39,525 bases of DNA from a virus: the IMG/VR virus record IMGVR_UViG_3300034140_000003, positions 1 through 39,525 of that record; one strand, given 5' to 3'. Below are positions 22,784 to 31,277 of the stretch, piece by piece (within the stretch, counting starts at the first letter, position 1; each line of letters starts with the position of its first letter). The translations under genes and the position numbers were made by a program. Below the pieces are notes generated by a model that worked only from the letters and a program-made list of their open reading frames with translations, was not told the DNA's origin and did not search any database.

Positions 22784-24844
22784 TTATTGGTCAGCCGTCG
22801 CAGTTGCTGCGCCGATGGTGGAAAAGATGGCCAGTGCCTTTCCGCTCATAGGCGGCACTTTGCCAAGTTCGGCCAGCTTAGCGGCGCCCTCGGGGGTTGT
22901 CAAGATCTTGTCAAATTGCTGGAGGGTCTTTGCCATGGTAGCGTCCTCGATCCGCCGGGCTACCTGCTCAAAGGGCAGGAAACCGAAGACACGAAGGGCG
23001 TCAGCGCCGTAGGATTTCCCACTGAGTTGGAACACTTCCTCGCGTTGCAGGCCACCGACAGTCGCCGGCCGGGAGCGGAGCGCCTTCGTGATCTGGGCAA
23101 AGTTCTCCAGCCCCTTGACGACCTCCGCTGGGGGGAGGTTGAAAGATTCCGCGGCGGCTGAGGCTCCTTGTCGGAGCCCATTCCATTGATTCCGATTAGC
23201 GAACAAGGCAGAGAACACCTTTTCCGCTGCGTCGGGGGAGGCAAGCTGCGCGCCACCAATCGTCGGGGCAAAGGATTCGCCGAGCTTCCCACTAAGGTAA
23301 GTCTTGAATGCGTCAGGAAATGCTTCCGGATCGACCTTTTTCAGCTCCGCCGCCAGGGTGCGGATATTGCTTCCCTTCGCCATCGGGTCTTCCCCTTTGT
23401 TGAACAGGGCGACGAGTTTCGCTTGCGATGCCGCGACGTCTGGCCGAAACCCTCGAGGTGTCGCCAGCTGCCCAACCGGCCCTTGTTTCAGGGGATCGAT
23501 CACGTCACGGCTGATCTGGGAAAACATGCCTTCGGCAGCTTTTAACTCAGGCGAGGCCTCTTGCAATTTCTGGTTCATCGCCCCAGCGACTTTCTTCACA
23601 AGACCCGCAGAGCGCGGATCGGGCGGGGTTAGCGGCGTGCCTTTATAGGGCCCCGTCATGTCACCAATCAGGGCGTCATAGTCCAGGGCGTGAGTCGGGG
23701 GTACGCCTGTTCCCGGGGCAACTTTCAGCCGACCAAGGGAATTTTCGAAAGTTTGCGCAGCCTGTTGTGGGAGGCCTGGAGCCTGCTGGGCATCTGCTAG
23801 CAGATCAGCCAGTTTTCGTCGAAAATCCGGTGGCAAATTCCCCGCAGCTTCGTACAACGGTTTAACTGCTGCGGAACGATCCCCCTTGGCTTGGTTCATG
23901 CGGCCAGTTGCGGCAGCCTGCACGTTGTTCGCCGCCACATCCGCCTGACGAATCTGCCCTGGCAAACCTCCAACTGTCGTGTCAGCCAACACCTCCAACT
24001 GCCCCGGTTGTTGCCGTAAGCTCTCCTGCACGGCATTACCTGAACGGTTGTTTGCCAGGACATTACGGATGGTAGTCAAGTTCCCGGCTGGCGCCCCCAC
24101 CCCTTCCAACGCCTGCGCAAGGTCCATCTCAACGCCTTTGCCGTTAGACATGCTCTGAAACGTCTGTGCTTTTTTCAGCATGTCAGGTGTCAGGCCTTCC
24201 ATAGCCTCGTGGGCAAGGGTGGTGATCTGCGGGGAGGCATTAGCCAACTTTCCAGCGACACCGGCAGTTCCTACTCCGCCAAGCAAAGCCCCGGCAAGTC
24301 GGCCAAGAGTGCTGTCGTTCGTCAGCCGCCCGCCAACTTCTGAGCCAACTCCGCCGCCAGCGCCAATCACCCCCGCGCGAATCGGTGCGGCAAACCCACC
24401 AGGGCCGGCCAAGCCCCCTGCCAGCCCCTGCGTCGCTGCCGATTGCCACTTGTCGGCTGCCGTGACTGGCTGCGTACCCATGTTTTGCAATGCAGCACTG
24501 TTCGCCATTGGGCTTTTCGGCTTGCTCGTAGCAATCTCTTCCGGTGACTTCCCAGCGATCCGCATACCAAGATCTATCGGCAGATCGGTCAGAGAATTCG
24601 CCGCATCACCCAGCAAAGCCGGTAGAGCCGCTGCGCCTTTAAACGCATCACTGGCCAGCAATTTTCCCTTGTGAATTGCCGTGTCGAGAAAGCTCGGCTC
24701 TTTCCCCCCGTCTAACTTTGCCACAGGTTTGTTAAATTCCTGCTGCGCACGGGCGGCTACTGATTCCGGCGTGGCGTTATCCGGGGCATTTTGATATACA
24801 TGCTGGGAGCCATCGCCGAAGGTGACAGTGATATTGCGTGGCAT
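22784..24844 (-). CDS. Large virion (ejection-type) protein
   Basis: 686 residues. It opens with a beta segment (ITVTFGDGSQHVYQNAPDNATPE, in pieces) and then a Gly/Ala-rich stretch (130-210) resembling membrane-interacting segments, followed by a long helical region rich in Gln and Lys. This composition is typical of podovirus internal proteins that enter the cell envelope during DNA ejection. No lysozyme or protease motif is seen. The assignment depends on position between the nozzle and fibre genes. Confidence 0.6.
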   Translation of the reverse strand: MPRNITVTFGDGSQHVYQNAPDNATPESVAARAQQEFNKPVAKLDGGKEPSFLDTAIHKGKLLASDAFKGAAALPALLGDAANSLTDLPIDLGMRIAGKSPEEIATSKPKSPMANSAALQNMGTQPVTAADKWQSAATQGLAGGLAGPGGFAAPIRAGVIGAGGGVGSEVGGRLTNDSTLGRLAGALLGGVGTAGVAGKLANASPQITTLAHEAMEGLTPDMLKKAQTFQSMSNGKGVEMDLAQALEGVGAPAGNLTTIRNVLANNRSGNAVQESLRQQPGQLEVLADTTVGGLPGQIRQADVAANNVQAAATGRMNQAKGDRSAAVKPLYEAAGNLPPDFRRKLADLLADAQQAPGLPQQAAQTFENSLGRLKVAPGTGVPPTHALDYDALIGDMTGPYKGTPLTPPDPRSAGLVKKVAGAMNQKLQEASPELKAAEGMFSQISRDVIDPLKQGPVGQLATPRGFRPDVAASQAKLVALFNKGEDPMAKGSNIRTLAAELKKVDPEAFPDAFKTYLSGKLGESFAPTIGGAQLASPDAAEKVFSALFANRNQWNGLRQGASAAAESFNLPPAEVVKGLENFAQITKALRSRPATVGGLQREEVFQLSGKSYGADALRVFGFLPFEQVARRIEDATMAKTLQQFDKILTTPEGAAKLAELGKVPPMSGKALAIFSTIGAATATADQ

Positions 24845-24849
24845 AGGGA

Positions 24850-26217
24850 TTACCAGTTAGAGACAGTGGGCTTAGCACCACCAGGATTACCTGAGGGCTG
24901 GAGCAGCGGACTGTTGAATTTCGTCTGCCCATCATCCAAGGGGCTGAAGGTCTTATCATCAAGTTGATAGTTGATGTTCGGGCGAGGATAGAGCTTGAGA
25001 ATCTCGCCAACCCCTGTGACCTCTGACGCCCCTTGATACTGCTTCAGTGCATTCATGGTTTTGTTGTGGGCAGCAGCCATGGACATACCAGCAGCGTGCT
25101 GGAGGACTTCCGGAGTCAGGGCAATGCTACCTGTCGACACATCACGCAGGAAGACAATGTCCTTGTCCGTGAAGCTGCCCTTCATGTCTTGACCGGCTTC
25201 CAAGGTTTTCCGTGCCAGTTCCGCGACCAGGGCCTGGGTCTTCGCCGCAGCTTCTGGGCCGGTGAGGCCGAGTTTCGCACCGATCGCCGCCAAGCCGGCG
25301 GAGGGGCCTGCCGCAAAACCTTGAATCGTTGCAGGGTCTTTCGACAGTTGCATGACGGTTTCAGCGGATTTCCGCGCAGCCATACTGTCGATCATATCCT
25401 GCCGCGCGCCGCCGAGTACCTTCCCGGCTTGTTCCAGGGAAACCTTATTCCCAACGTTGTCGATAGAGGTGTTGACGTTGACCTTCGGCACATTGTCAAC
25501 CATGAATTCCTTTCCACGGCTATCCTTTTGAATCCGATCAGCACCGACGTAGTAAGGCGAGCTGAACTGTTCACGGTAGTCTGCACCGACTTTGGTAGGA
25601 TCGTTTTTGTCCACCACCCGGCCATCGATATTCATGAATTCCCGCTGGGGCGCGAGTTGGGTCAAATCCCCGCCGGACAGAGCCGCAGCAAGGCGGGACT
25701 TCGGGTCAAACCCAGACAGACTGAGAATGTCTTTTTGCGACAGGGACTCTTTCCCCATCCCAGCCATATCGGACTTGCCGAGGGCTTGCAGTTCCGGCAA
25801 CTGCGACGTCAGGGCTTCAATAGCTGCGCGTCGTGGGTCAGCCGCAGTCGGTTCGGCAAGTGCCGGAGCTTGGTCGTTGGTCATGAGGTTTTGCGCTTGC
25901 ACATCGCCCAGCACCTCCCCTGGCTTCCCTTGGCGCGTGTCGAAGTAGTTCTTCAGCCCCGAGGACAGCTGTTCATTCCGTTGCCCCGCGATGCCAGCTT
26001 GTTCCGCGTCAAATCCCTTGCCCATTTTTTCGGCTGCAAACATTGACAGCGCCGGGCCGAGAATGCTTTGCAGCGCGTTTGGCGCGACGTAATGCCCGCT
26101 GACCATTTGCCCTTGCTGTTGTTGTCCGAGCCGCGCCGTCATCATCTCCGCCATCTTCCGGCGACGGTCTAAGGAGTTTTGACTTGACTGCAAGTCGAAT
26201 GGAAGTTGGTTAGGCAT
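24850..26217 (-). CDS. Virion (ejection-type) protein
   Basis: 455 residues, helical, Gln/Ala/Gly-rich, with no catalytic motif seen. It starts with ATG overlapping the end of the oxidase-like gene and is followed 5 bp later by the 686-aa protein. By size, composition and order it is probably the second internal or ejection protein. Confidence 0.6.
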   Translation of the reverse strand: MPNQLPFDLQSSQNSLDRRRKMAEMMTARLGQQQQGQMVSGHYVAPNALQSILGPALSMFAAEKMGKGFDAEQAGIAGQRNEQLSSGLKNYFDTRQGKPGEVLGDVQAQNLMTNDQAPALAEPTAADPRRAAIEALTSQLPELQALGKSDMAGMGKESLSQKDILSLSGFDPKSRLAAALSGGDLTQLAPQREFMNIDGRVVDKNDPTKVGADYREQFSSPYYVGADRIQKDSRGKEFMVDNVPKVNVNTSIDNVGNKVSLEQAGKVLGGARQDMIDSMAARKSAETVMQLSKDPATIQGFAAGPSAGLAAIGAKLGLTGPEAAAKTQALVAELARKTLEAGQDMKGSFTDKDIVFLRDVSTGSIALTPEVLQHAAGMSMAAAHNKTMNALKQYQGASEVTGVGEILKLYPRPNINYQLDDKTFSPLDDGQTKFNSPLLQPSGNPGGAKPTVSNW

Positions 26218-26794
26218 TTGGGCCTCCAGTTAATGCTTTGGCAATTGCGTGGGCAGTGTAGATAGCGACGTTACGGGCTACGGCTTGTTGCAGGTCGGAT
26301 AGGGAATCGAGGGCCAAGAACAAGTCTGACAGATGCCCGATATCGTGGGTGGAATGGTAGCGGATTGTCCGGAGGATGGTTTTGCCGTGTATAGCTTCCA
26401 GCGTGGCCAGATCCTCTTCCGCCATCGGAAACCCTTCCAACACCATCATATACCCCAGGAGGCTTGCCGGGTTCGTGTGCATGAGGTGGTAGTACTGGGC
26501 CCCCGCGATCTCAGCTGCGGCGGACGGGCACGGGAAAGCGGATTCCCCGGAGGATTCCAGGTCCTCAAATAACCACTCATCATGCCCCCGTTCCTCTTCC
26601 AAATGCGCGAGGTAATATGCACGAAGCGCGCCTGTCGACAGTTCCGCAGCCACCGCCAGCATCGATTCACTTGCCCGCATGGTGTGGTAGATGAAGCGAA
26701 GATTGTGAACGAGTGTAGGCCAGTTTTCCAGGTTGAGTTTTGGGTAACTCTCCAGGATCTGGCGGATTTCTTGATGGAGGGTGGCTGCGGTCAT
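26210..26794 (-). CDS. Heme-oxygenase-like diiron oxidase (HDO) homologue
   Basis: 194 residues, all helical. A full set of candidate metal ligands is visible: E68-x2-H71 (EEERGHDEW), E120 (MMVLEG) and H147-x3-D151-x2-H154 (HSTHDIGH). The HxxxDxxH signature and ExxH are those of heme-oxygenase-like diiron oxidases (for example UndA, CADD, SznF), which activate oxygen to modify small molecules or amino acids. The substrate cannot be deduced. The gene overlaps its downstream virion gene and lies 2 bp from the upstream one, so it is co-translated with structural proteins. A TenA-like non-redox role is the alternative, although the ligand set favours a metal enzyme. Confidence 0.75.
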   Translation of the reverse strand: MTAATLHQEIRQILESYPKLNLENWPTLVHNLRFIYHTMRASESMLAVAAELSTGALRAYYLAHLEEERGHDEWLFEDLESSGESAFPCPSAAAEIAGAQYYHLMHTNPASLLGYMMVLEGFPMAEEDLATLEAIHGKTILRTIRYHSTHDIGHLSDLFLALDSLSDLQQAVARNVAIYTAHAIAKALTGGPNA

Positions 26795-26796
26795 GG

Positions 26797-27525
26797 TCAG
26801 AATCCGAAAGCCGCAGCCATCATGGCCAGGGAGCCGACTGTGGATGCTGTGCCGGCAGCCTCGGCATTGTTCGCGTTCACCCCGCCGAGTTGGGCTTGAT
26901 ATTGCGCGTTCGTCGAGCCCATCAAGTCTAGCCCCGCCCCACCAGCGCTGTTACCTGATGTTGGAGATTCCCCGCGACTCATCGCCATGATCTGAGCCAA
27001 CCGTGCCACGCTGTTATTCAGGTTCGTATTTCGAATCCCGTCAGCCTGGACAATCGAACGGTCCGTAGCGTCAGCATAGGCCCCTTGCTTCTGCTGCCCA
27101 AACTGATCCATTGCGTTATTATACGCTTCCGAGCCTTGCGTCACGCCTTGGTTTTGCAGCTTGGTTTCCAGCGAGGCCTCGGAACGATCGAAGTTCTTGT
27201 CATAGTACTGCGTCGCTCGGCGGTAGAGGGCGTCTTGCGTTCCTTGGGTATCCCCGCCGTTGTTCAGATCCCCGACAAGACTCTTCCCGGCCAAGCCGAT
27301 ACTCAACTGATTCCCTACGTTTTGATCGTAGAGTTGCTGTTGCTGCGGTGCCAGTGTCGTGTTGCGGATGTAGTCCCCGGGCTGTGGATTGCGCGGGTCA
27401 GCCCCAGGACGGATAGCCCAGGAAACCTCGCCAAACGGCGAAGATTCGCTGTACTTGCTGGAGTTGCCCTGGGCAATTGCCTGGCCCGTGTAGTCCGGCG
27501 GCGGTGGTGCTTTACTCTTACCCAT
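26797..27525 (-). CDS. Virion-associated protein, 242 aa
   Basis: Start MGKSKAPPPPDYTGQAIAQGN, then a Gln/Asn-rich region with repeated helices (LYRRATQYYDKNFDRSEASLE; QNQGVTQGSEAYNNAMDQFGQQ), and a hydrophobic Ala/Gly end (STVGSLAMMAAAFGF). The KAPPPPDYT start is common in podovirus internal or tail-associated proteins. ATG at 27525 has AAGAGGG upstream and is preferred to TTG at 27531. Function inferred from position. Confidence 0.6.
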   Translation of the reverse strand: MGKSKAPPPPDYTGQAIAQGNSSKYSESSPFGEVSWAIRPGADPRNPQPGDYIRNTTLAPQQQQLYDQNVGNQLSIGLAGKSLVGDLNNGGDTQGTQDALYRRATQYYDKNFDRSEASLETKLQNQGVTQGSEAYNNAMDQFGQQKQGAYADATDRSIVQADGIRNTNLNNSVARLAQIMAMSRGESPTSGNSAGGAGLDLMGSTNAQYQAQLGGVNANNAEAAGTASTVGSLAMMAAAFGF

Positions 27526-27961
27526 TGTCAATATCCCTCTTCAGATTGAGCCATCGGCAATCTTCCTTCCGCATCGCGTAGAGTAGAAGATCACCGTCAG
27601 GATGGGCATCTTTGAGGGTTGCCTCAAGAATAAAACCCAGATGTTCGTCGAAGCGCCGGGCCTCGAGGTTGTTGCTTGGGACTAGGATCGTGATGCGGTT
27701 GACGTTGAGCTGCTCGAACGGGTAGTAAAAGCAGAACCAAAGGAATTCCCGAGTCAACCAGCGTCTGCCAGGGACTGCTGAAACATGCATGACGACATTA
27801 GCGCCATTCCAGTCCTCGTACAGCACGCCAGCGATCAGTTCCTTGGCTTCCTCATCATACAGCCCGATCGTAGTTCCTCGCCCCGCATGCCACGCCCCTT
27901 CGGACCGCTCGCACACCCAGGGGCCTACCACATCATCTTGCCCTACGATAATCTGCTTCAC
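27518..27961 (-). CDS. GNAT-type N-acetyltransferase
   Basis: 147 residues. A strand pair and GRRWLTREFLWFCFYYPFEQL (split; residues 65-85) form the acetyl-CoA-binding helix region. RITILVPSNN-LEARRFDEHLGF (89-110) matches motif B of the GNAT fold. It would transfer an acetyl group to an unknown acceptor. The start is GTG inside the stop of the nozzle gene (GTGA). GNATs recur in podovirus structural operons, possibly acting on host or virion proteins. Confidence 0.7.
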   Translation of the reverse strand: MKQIIVGQDDVVGPWVCERSEGAWHAGRGTTIGLYDEEAKELIAGVLYEDWNGANVVMHVSAVPGRRWLTREFLWFCFYYPFEQLNVNRITILVPSNNLEARRFDEHLGFILEATLKDAHPDGDLLLYAMRKEDCRWLNLKRDIDNG

Positions 27962-29517
27962 AGAATACCCCCAACCTCATACACGAAGTCCGTTGCCGAC
28001 CAACTAAGACTAACAGCGTTGGTGGCTACCTGCAAGCGCAGAGCGGCGGTGTACCCCTCCCGCGCGAAGACGGATGCCCACTCCCGGCGGGTTTCGGCGT
28101 CCCCGGCCCAGGAATCCCCATCCCACACAGACCCATCCCATACGGCGGCGCCGATAGCAGCGGGTGTGGTCACGGAGGGGCTTTGGGATAAGGCGTAGTC
28201 AACGTCGAGAGAAAGGCTGACGCTGATACTACCGTTGGAAGTGAGGATTGGGCGAAGGAGTTTGTAGTGTTTTTGCTGTGCCGGACGGCGGAAATCGTTG
28301 TAAGCTTGCTGGGCTTTCCCTGTGATGAGATTGCCGAAGTCGGACAAACCCTTCCAAGCTTGTGCCACGTCCCCGTCTTTGGCGAAGTAGAGTTTCTTGT
28401 TGAACACAGTCCAGGAATGCGCGTTCCAGCCGAGGAACTTGCACCACGCTCCGGTAGTGGTGTTCATGACGTACTGCTGGACGTAGTTCACAGCGATCGG
28501 GACGTTGACGAGGAGGAAACCGCCCTGGGGGAATACGGTTACGGACCAGCCGAGGTTATCCCCGTACTGATTCGCCGCGTCGATCAGGGCGGTGTCGATC
28601 TTGGTACTGAGGGCTTTTGACTTGTTGATCGAAGCTTCTTGTAGGGCACGGGACAGGGGGAATAGACCGTTGCGGGTGAGGATGAGCAAGTCCCCGCCGT
28701 ATTTGCAGAAGCAGTTCTTGCCAAGGGGTTCCCCGATGTAGTACACCCCGACGAGGTTCCAGTCCGTTGCGCTGGAAGGATCGGAACCTTGGTAAACCGC
28801 GACCTCACCTTCAGAGGAGATAAACACGCCGTAATCATCAGAACCGGCCCCGCCATCGATGGTCCAGGAGCCGATTGCGACAAGCCGGCCACCTTTGGTA
28901 AACACTTGTCCCATGGGGAATTCGACCAGCGCACCGCCGATTTGAGCCACCGGCAGGTACCACGCGGACATGGTGTTTTTCCTGACAAACCACAAGCGAC
29001 GCTTGAGCACGGCTACGTAGTCGAGGTCAGTTGTCACGACGCCGGTGATGGCAGGAACGCTGGCGGCGTCAATATCCGCCCAGACCGTGCCGTTGTAGAG
29101 CTTGAGCTTATCCACTCCGTTGACGGCGATGAGGTAGGCTCCCCCGAGGACGTTGAAATCCGTGGAGATGAGGTAACCGTTGGTCAAGGTGGATAAGGAG
29201 GCCCCCATTGCGCCGGCGGTGGTGGCGTCGTAGATTCCCGTGGCTGTGGCTGCAAACATCTTTTGAGTCGCCAGACCGTTCCAGGTGAGTAGGGTCTGCA
29301 CGTTGGTCGGAGCCCCCGTTGCCCAATCTTCCGCCCCCGGCCGCAGTACTACATCCGAGGCTTTCGGGAACCAGTTTTCCAGCACAATCGCGTCACGTTC
29401 CTTCATCCCGGCCAGAGGGTCGAGAACATTCCACCCACCGACCGGAGCCGGGATGGAGTAAGTAGAGGCCTTGCGACGGCCTCTTGCGGATTTGGTGGTT
29501 GCTGCGGATAACATCAT
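27958..29517 (-). CDS. Tail nozzle protein (P22 gp10 / T7 gp12 type)
   Basis: 519 residues from an ATG overlapping the adaptor stop (ATGATG). The N-terminus has SIPAPVGGWNVLDPLAGMKERDAIVLENWFP (in pieces), the usual opening of podovirus stabilisation or nozzle proteins. Repeated beta segments suggest a propeller (KMFAATATGIYD, AYLIAVNG, DYVAVLKRRLWFVR, GDLLILTRNGLFPLSRAL). It would cap the adaptor ring and form the distal tail. Order after the adaptor supports this. Confidence 0.75.
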   Translation of the reverse strand: MMLSAATTKSARGRRKASTYSIPAPVGGWNVLDPLAGMKERDAIVLENWFPKASDVVLRPGAEDWATGAPTNVQTLLTWNGLATQKMFAATATGIYDATTAGAMGASLSTLTNGYLISTDFNVLGGAYLIAVNGVDKLKLYNGTVWADIDAASVPAITGVVTTDLDYVAVLKRRLWFVRKNTMSAWYLPVAQIGGALVEFPMGQVFTKGGRLVAIGSWTIDGGAGSDDYGVFISSEGEVAVYQGSDPSSATDWNLVGVYYIGEPLGKNCFCKYGGDLLILTRNGLFPLSRALQEASINKSKALSTKIDTALIDAANQYGDNLGWSVTVFPQGGFLLVNVPIAVNYVQQYVMNTTTGAWCKFLGWNAHSWTVFNKKLYFAKDGDVAQAWKGLSDFGNLITGKAQQAYNDFRRPAQQKHYKLLRPILTSNGSISVSLSLDVDYALSQSPSVTTPAAIGAAVWDGSVWDGDSWAGDAETRREWASVFAREGYTAALRLQVATNAVSLSWSATDFVYEVGGIL

Positions 29518-30224
29518 GGTACGTTCCAATTGCCTGCTGGTACAAAGATTCCAGGGACAGCGGAGGCGCAGCCCCCATCCATGGCAAGGCGAGGTTTGGT
29601 GCCGTCGCGACCTGCGGCATTGTTTGCCAGGATCTCGTAACGGCGGAATTCTTCAGCGTAGTCCAGTCCCTTTTCCGCTTTCCATTTCCAGCGAAGACCC
29701 GCCATGAGCAGGGACTCGGGGAGGAGGAAATTGTCAGTGTCGAGGGTGAAGGCTGGCTTGGCGATGGAGTCTGCGCCGATAGCAGCATTGCGGCTGGCGT
29801 ACTCGAACGCGCAAGTTTGGCCGACGACACCTGCAGGAGAGAATAGCAACCTCCCCCCACGGATACGATACTGGTAGTTCGGGCCGGGGTTTGGCAGTGC
29901 TTTCAGCCCTTGCCATTGGCTGGCAGCGAGCGGGCCGAAGAGGGGAAGACGCAGGGTGCGATTGAAAATTGTTTCCTGAAGGATTCGGGAGAATCCACTT
30001 GGAGCGATGGTAGCAATTGCACCCTGGTCTTCCCCAGCAATAGTAACGAAGGTTGCTTCCTTGACCAGATCCTGCCACGTCCACCGATCGACCAAGTCCT
30101 CGATGACTTCATTCGCCAGCGCGAGGAGTTGGACGACCTGAGCATCCTGCGATGCCGCCACGAAACCGGGCGCAGGGAGCCCTGTGCGTTGGCAGAATGC
30201 GCGGATGACGGTCAGGATGGTCAT
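29514..30224 (-). CDS. Head-tail adaptor (tail tubular A / gp4-like)
   Basis: 236 residues. The helical N-terminus (TVIRAFCQRTGLPAP, LLALANEVIEDLVDRWTWQDL) followed by GRLLFSPA and a helix with LMAGLRWKWKAEKGLDYAEEFRRYE (in pieces) is typical of podovirus gatekeeper/adaptor proteins that bind under the portal. It sits immediately before the nozzle gene, with a stop/start overlap. Confidence 0.75.
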   Translation of the reverse strand: MTILTVIRAFCQRTGLPAPGFVAASQDAQVVQLLALANEVIEDLVDRWTWQDLVKEATFVTIAGEDQGAIATIAPSGFSRILQETIFNRTLRLPLFGPLAASQWQGLKALPNPGPNYQYRIRGGRLLFSPAGVVGQTCAFEYASRNAAIGADSIAKPAFTLDTDNFLLPESLLMAGLRWKWKAEKGLDYAEEFRRYEILANNAAGRDGTKPRLAMDGGCASAVPGIFVPAGNWNVP

Positions 30225-30233
30225 GGTATAACC

Positions 30234-30836
30234 TTACAGGGGCTTGGTAGACTTGACAGCTGGCAAACGAGCGATGAGTTCGTCGATCTGTGCCTGCATG
30301 GATTTGTTCTGCGCTTCCAGGGTCTCGTTCTTCACCCGCATCGCAGCCATTTCCTCGGCAACTTTGCCGACGTCTTTGGCGCTGGCCAGCCACTCAACCG
30401 CTCGCTGCTTGAGCGCCCGTCCGCCCATGCCGAGGCTGGCGATGGAGGATTCGTTAGCTGCCGCAAGGTCCTCGATTGTCCGGAGGCGGGCTTCTTGCAG
30501 CATGCGGACCTGCGCGGGGGAGATCGAGGGCCAGTTGGCGACCGAGGTGCCGAATTCCGGGATCTCTCGACCTTCGACCCAAGCGGCATATTTCGTGCGG
30601 TAGGCTTGTACCCACTCGCCAGGCATGCGGCCGGACTGGACTTCCGCGTCAAGGTTCTCGAACCACGACGTCACTTCGCGCTCGATCCGGTCTTTCGACC
30701 CTTGTGGAGTGATGATTGCGTAGTTGACGTCCTTGGCGCAGTACTTACCAGTTTCGAAAGTCGCTGTGCGATCTTCCTCTGACCGGATTTCGAATACCAC
30801 GTAAGCTGGTCGGGCGGTTTGCTGGCTAATTGACAT
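30234..30836 (-). CDS. Helix-hairpin-helix and coiled-coil protein, 200 aa
   Basis: N-terminal domain with FEIRSEEDRTATFETGKY, then W/Y-rich helices. At about 115-150 lies a helix-hairpin-helix-like pair (LRTIEDLAAANESSIASLGMGGRAL, in pieces), and the C-terminus is a coiled coil (KVAEEMAAMRVKNETLEAQNK). ATG at 30836 has GGGGAAG nearby and is preferred to TTG at 30887. It lies between the capsid genes and adaptor, behind a terminator. It may be a head-completion or DNA-contacting protein. The family is not certain. Confidence 0.65.
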   Translation of the reverse strand: MSISQQTARPAYVVFEIRSEEDRTATFETGKYCAKDVNYAIITPQGSKDRIEREVTSWFENLDAEVQSGRMPGEWVQAYRTKYAAWVEGREIPEFGTSVANWPSISPAQVRMLQEARLRTIEDLAAANESSIASLGMGGRALKQRAVEWLASAKDVGKVAEEMAAMRVKNETLEAQNKSMQAQIDELIARLPAVKSTKPL

Positions 30837-30885
30837 ATACTTCCCCAGGAAGATAGGTGGATGAGATTGGATTCTTATATTCCCC

Positions 30886-30918
30886 AAAAAACCCGAGGCA
30901 GCTTGTGACCACCTCGGG
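30886..30918 (-). terminator. Rho-independent terminator (leftward)
   Basis: Read leftward: CCCGAGG, a 13-base loop, CCTCGGG and then T6. The perfect 7-bp stem lies after the decoration-like gene. It should cap capsid transcripts and reduce read-through into the tail genes. Confidence 0.85.
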
Positions 30919-30953
30919 AACGCCCTGGGGAGCGGAACGTAATTGGTGTCGAC

Positions 30954-31211
30954 TTACAGCGGAGTAGCGGTCTTGCGGACCCAGCCGTAATCACCGGACA
31001 GGAAAGCGACGTCAGCGGTGTAATTGCCGGCGGCGTCGGTCAGGAGGAAGGTTGCGCCAACGGTACAAGTACCAGTTGCGACCACTTCCGAAGCTCGGAC
31101 GTAGACCCAAGTTTGGTTTTGATCGTCCATCTGGGCTGTGCCGAGCGTGAACTCTTTGGTAATAGATCGGCGGGAGACTTGCGCCCCGATCATAGGGATG
31201 ACGAGTGCCAT
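30954..31211 (-). CDS. Small capsid-associated (decoration-like) protein, 85 aa
   Basis: Beta-rich (ITKEFTLGTAQMDDQNQTWVYVRASE, in pieces; TCTVGATFLLTDAAGNYTADVAFL) with no membrane segment. Location directly after the major capsid gene, and between its own operator and a strong terminator, implies high-level late expression, as for decoration or head-stabilising proteins. Inference from context. Confidence 0.6.
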   Translation of the reverse strand: MALVIPMIGAQVSRRSITKEFTLGTAQMDDQNQTWVYVRASEVVATGTCTVGATFLLTDAAGNYTADVAFLSGDYGWVRKTATPL

Positions 31212-31242
31212 GGAAGGCCTTTCAGTGCAGGGTGGTTGAAAA

Positions 31243-31272
31243 TGTGTGGGTTATGGTTCGATAACCCACACA
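31243..31272 (-). promoter_or_regulatory. 30-bp palindromic operator, copy 6 (near-perfect palindrome)
   Basis: TGTGT-GGG-TTATG-GTTC-GATAA-CCC-ACACA. The outer 12 bases of each side are exact reverse complements. It fills the gap between the capsid stop and the decoration gene. Confidence 0.85.
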
Positions 31273-31277
31273 ACTCA

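Noticed and set aside
31243-31272. Reading the palindromes as RNA hairpins or terminators
   Set aside because: Only copy 6 pairs fully. In the others the inner triplets do not pair, and no T run follows, while the four DNA blocks are conserved.
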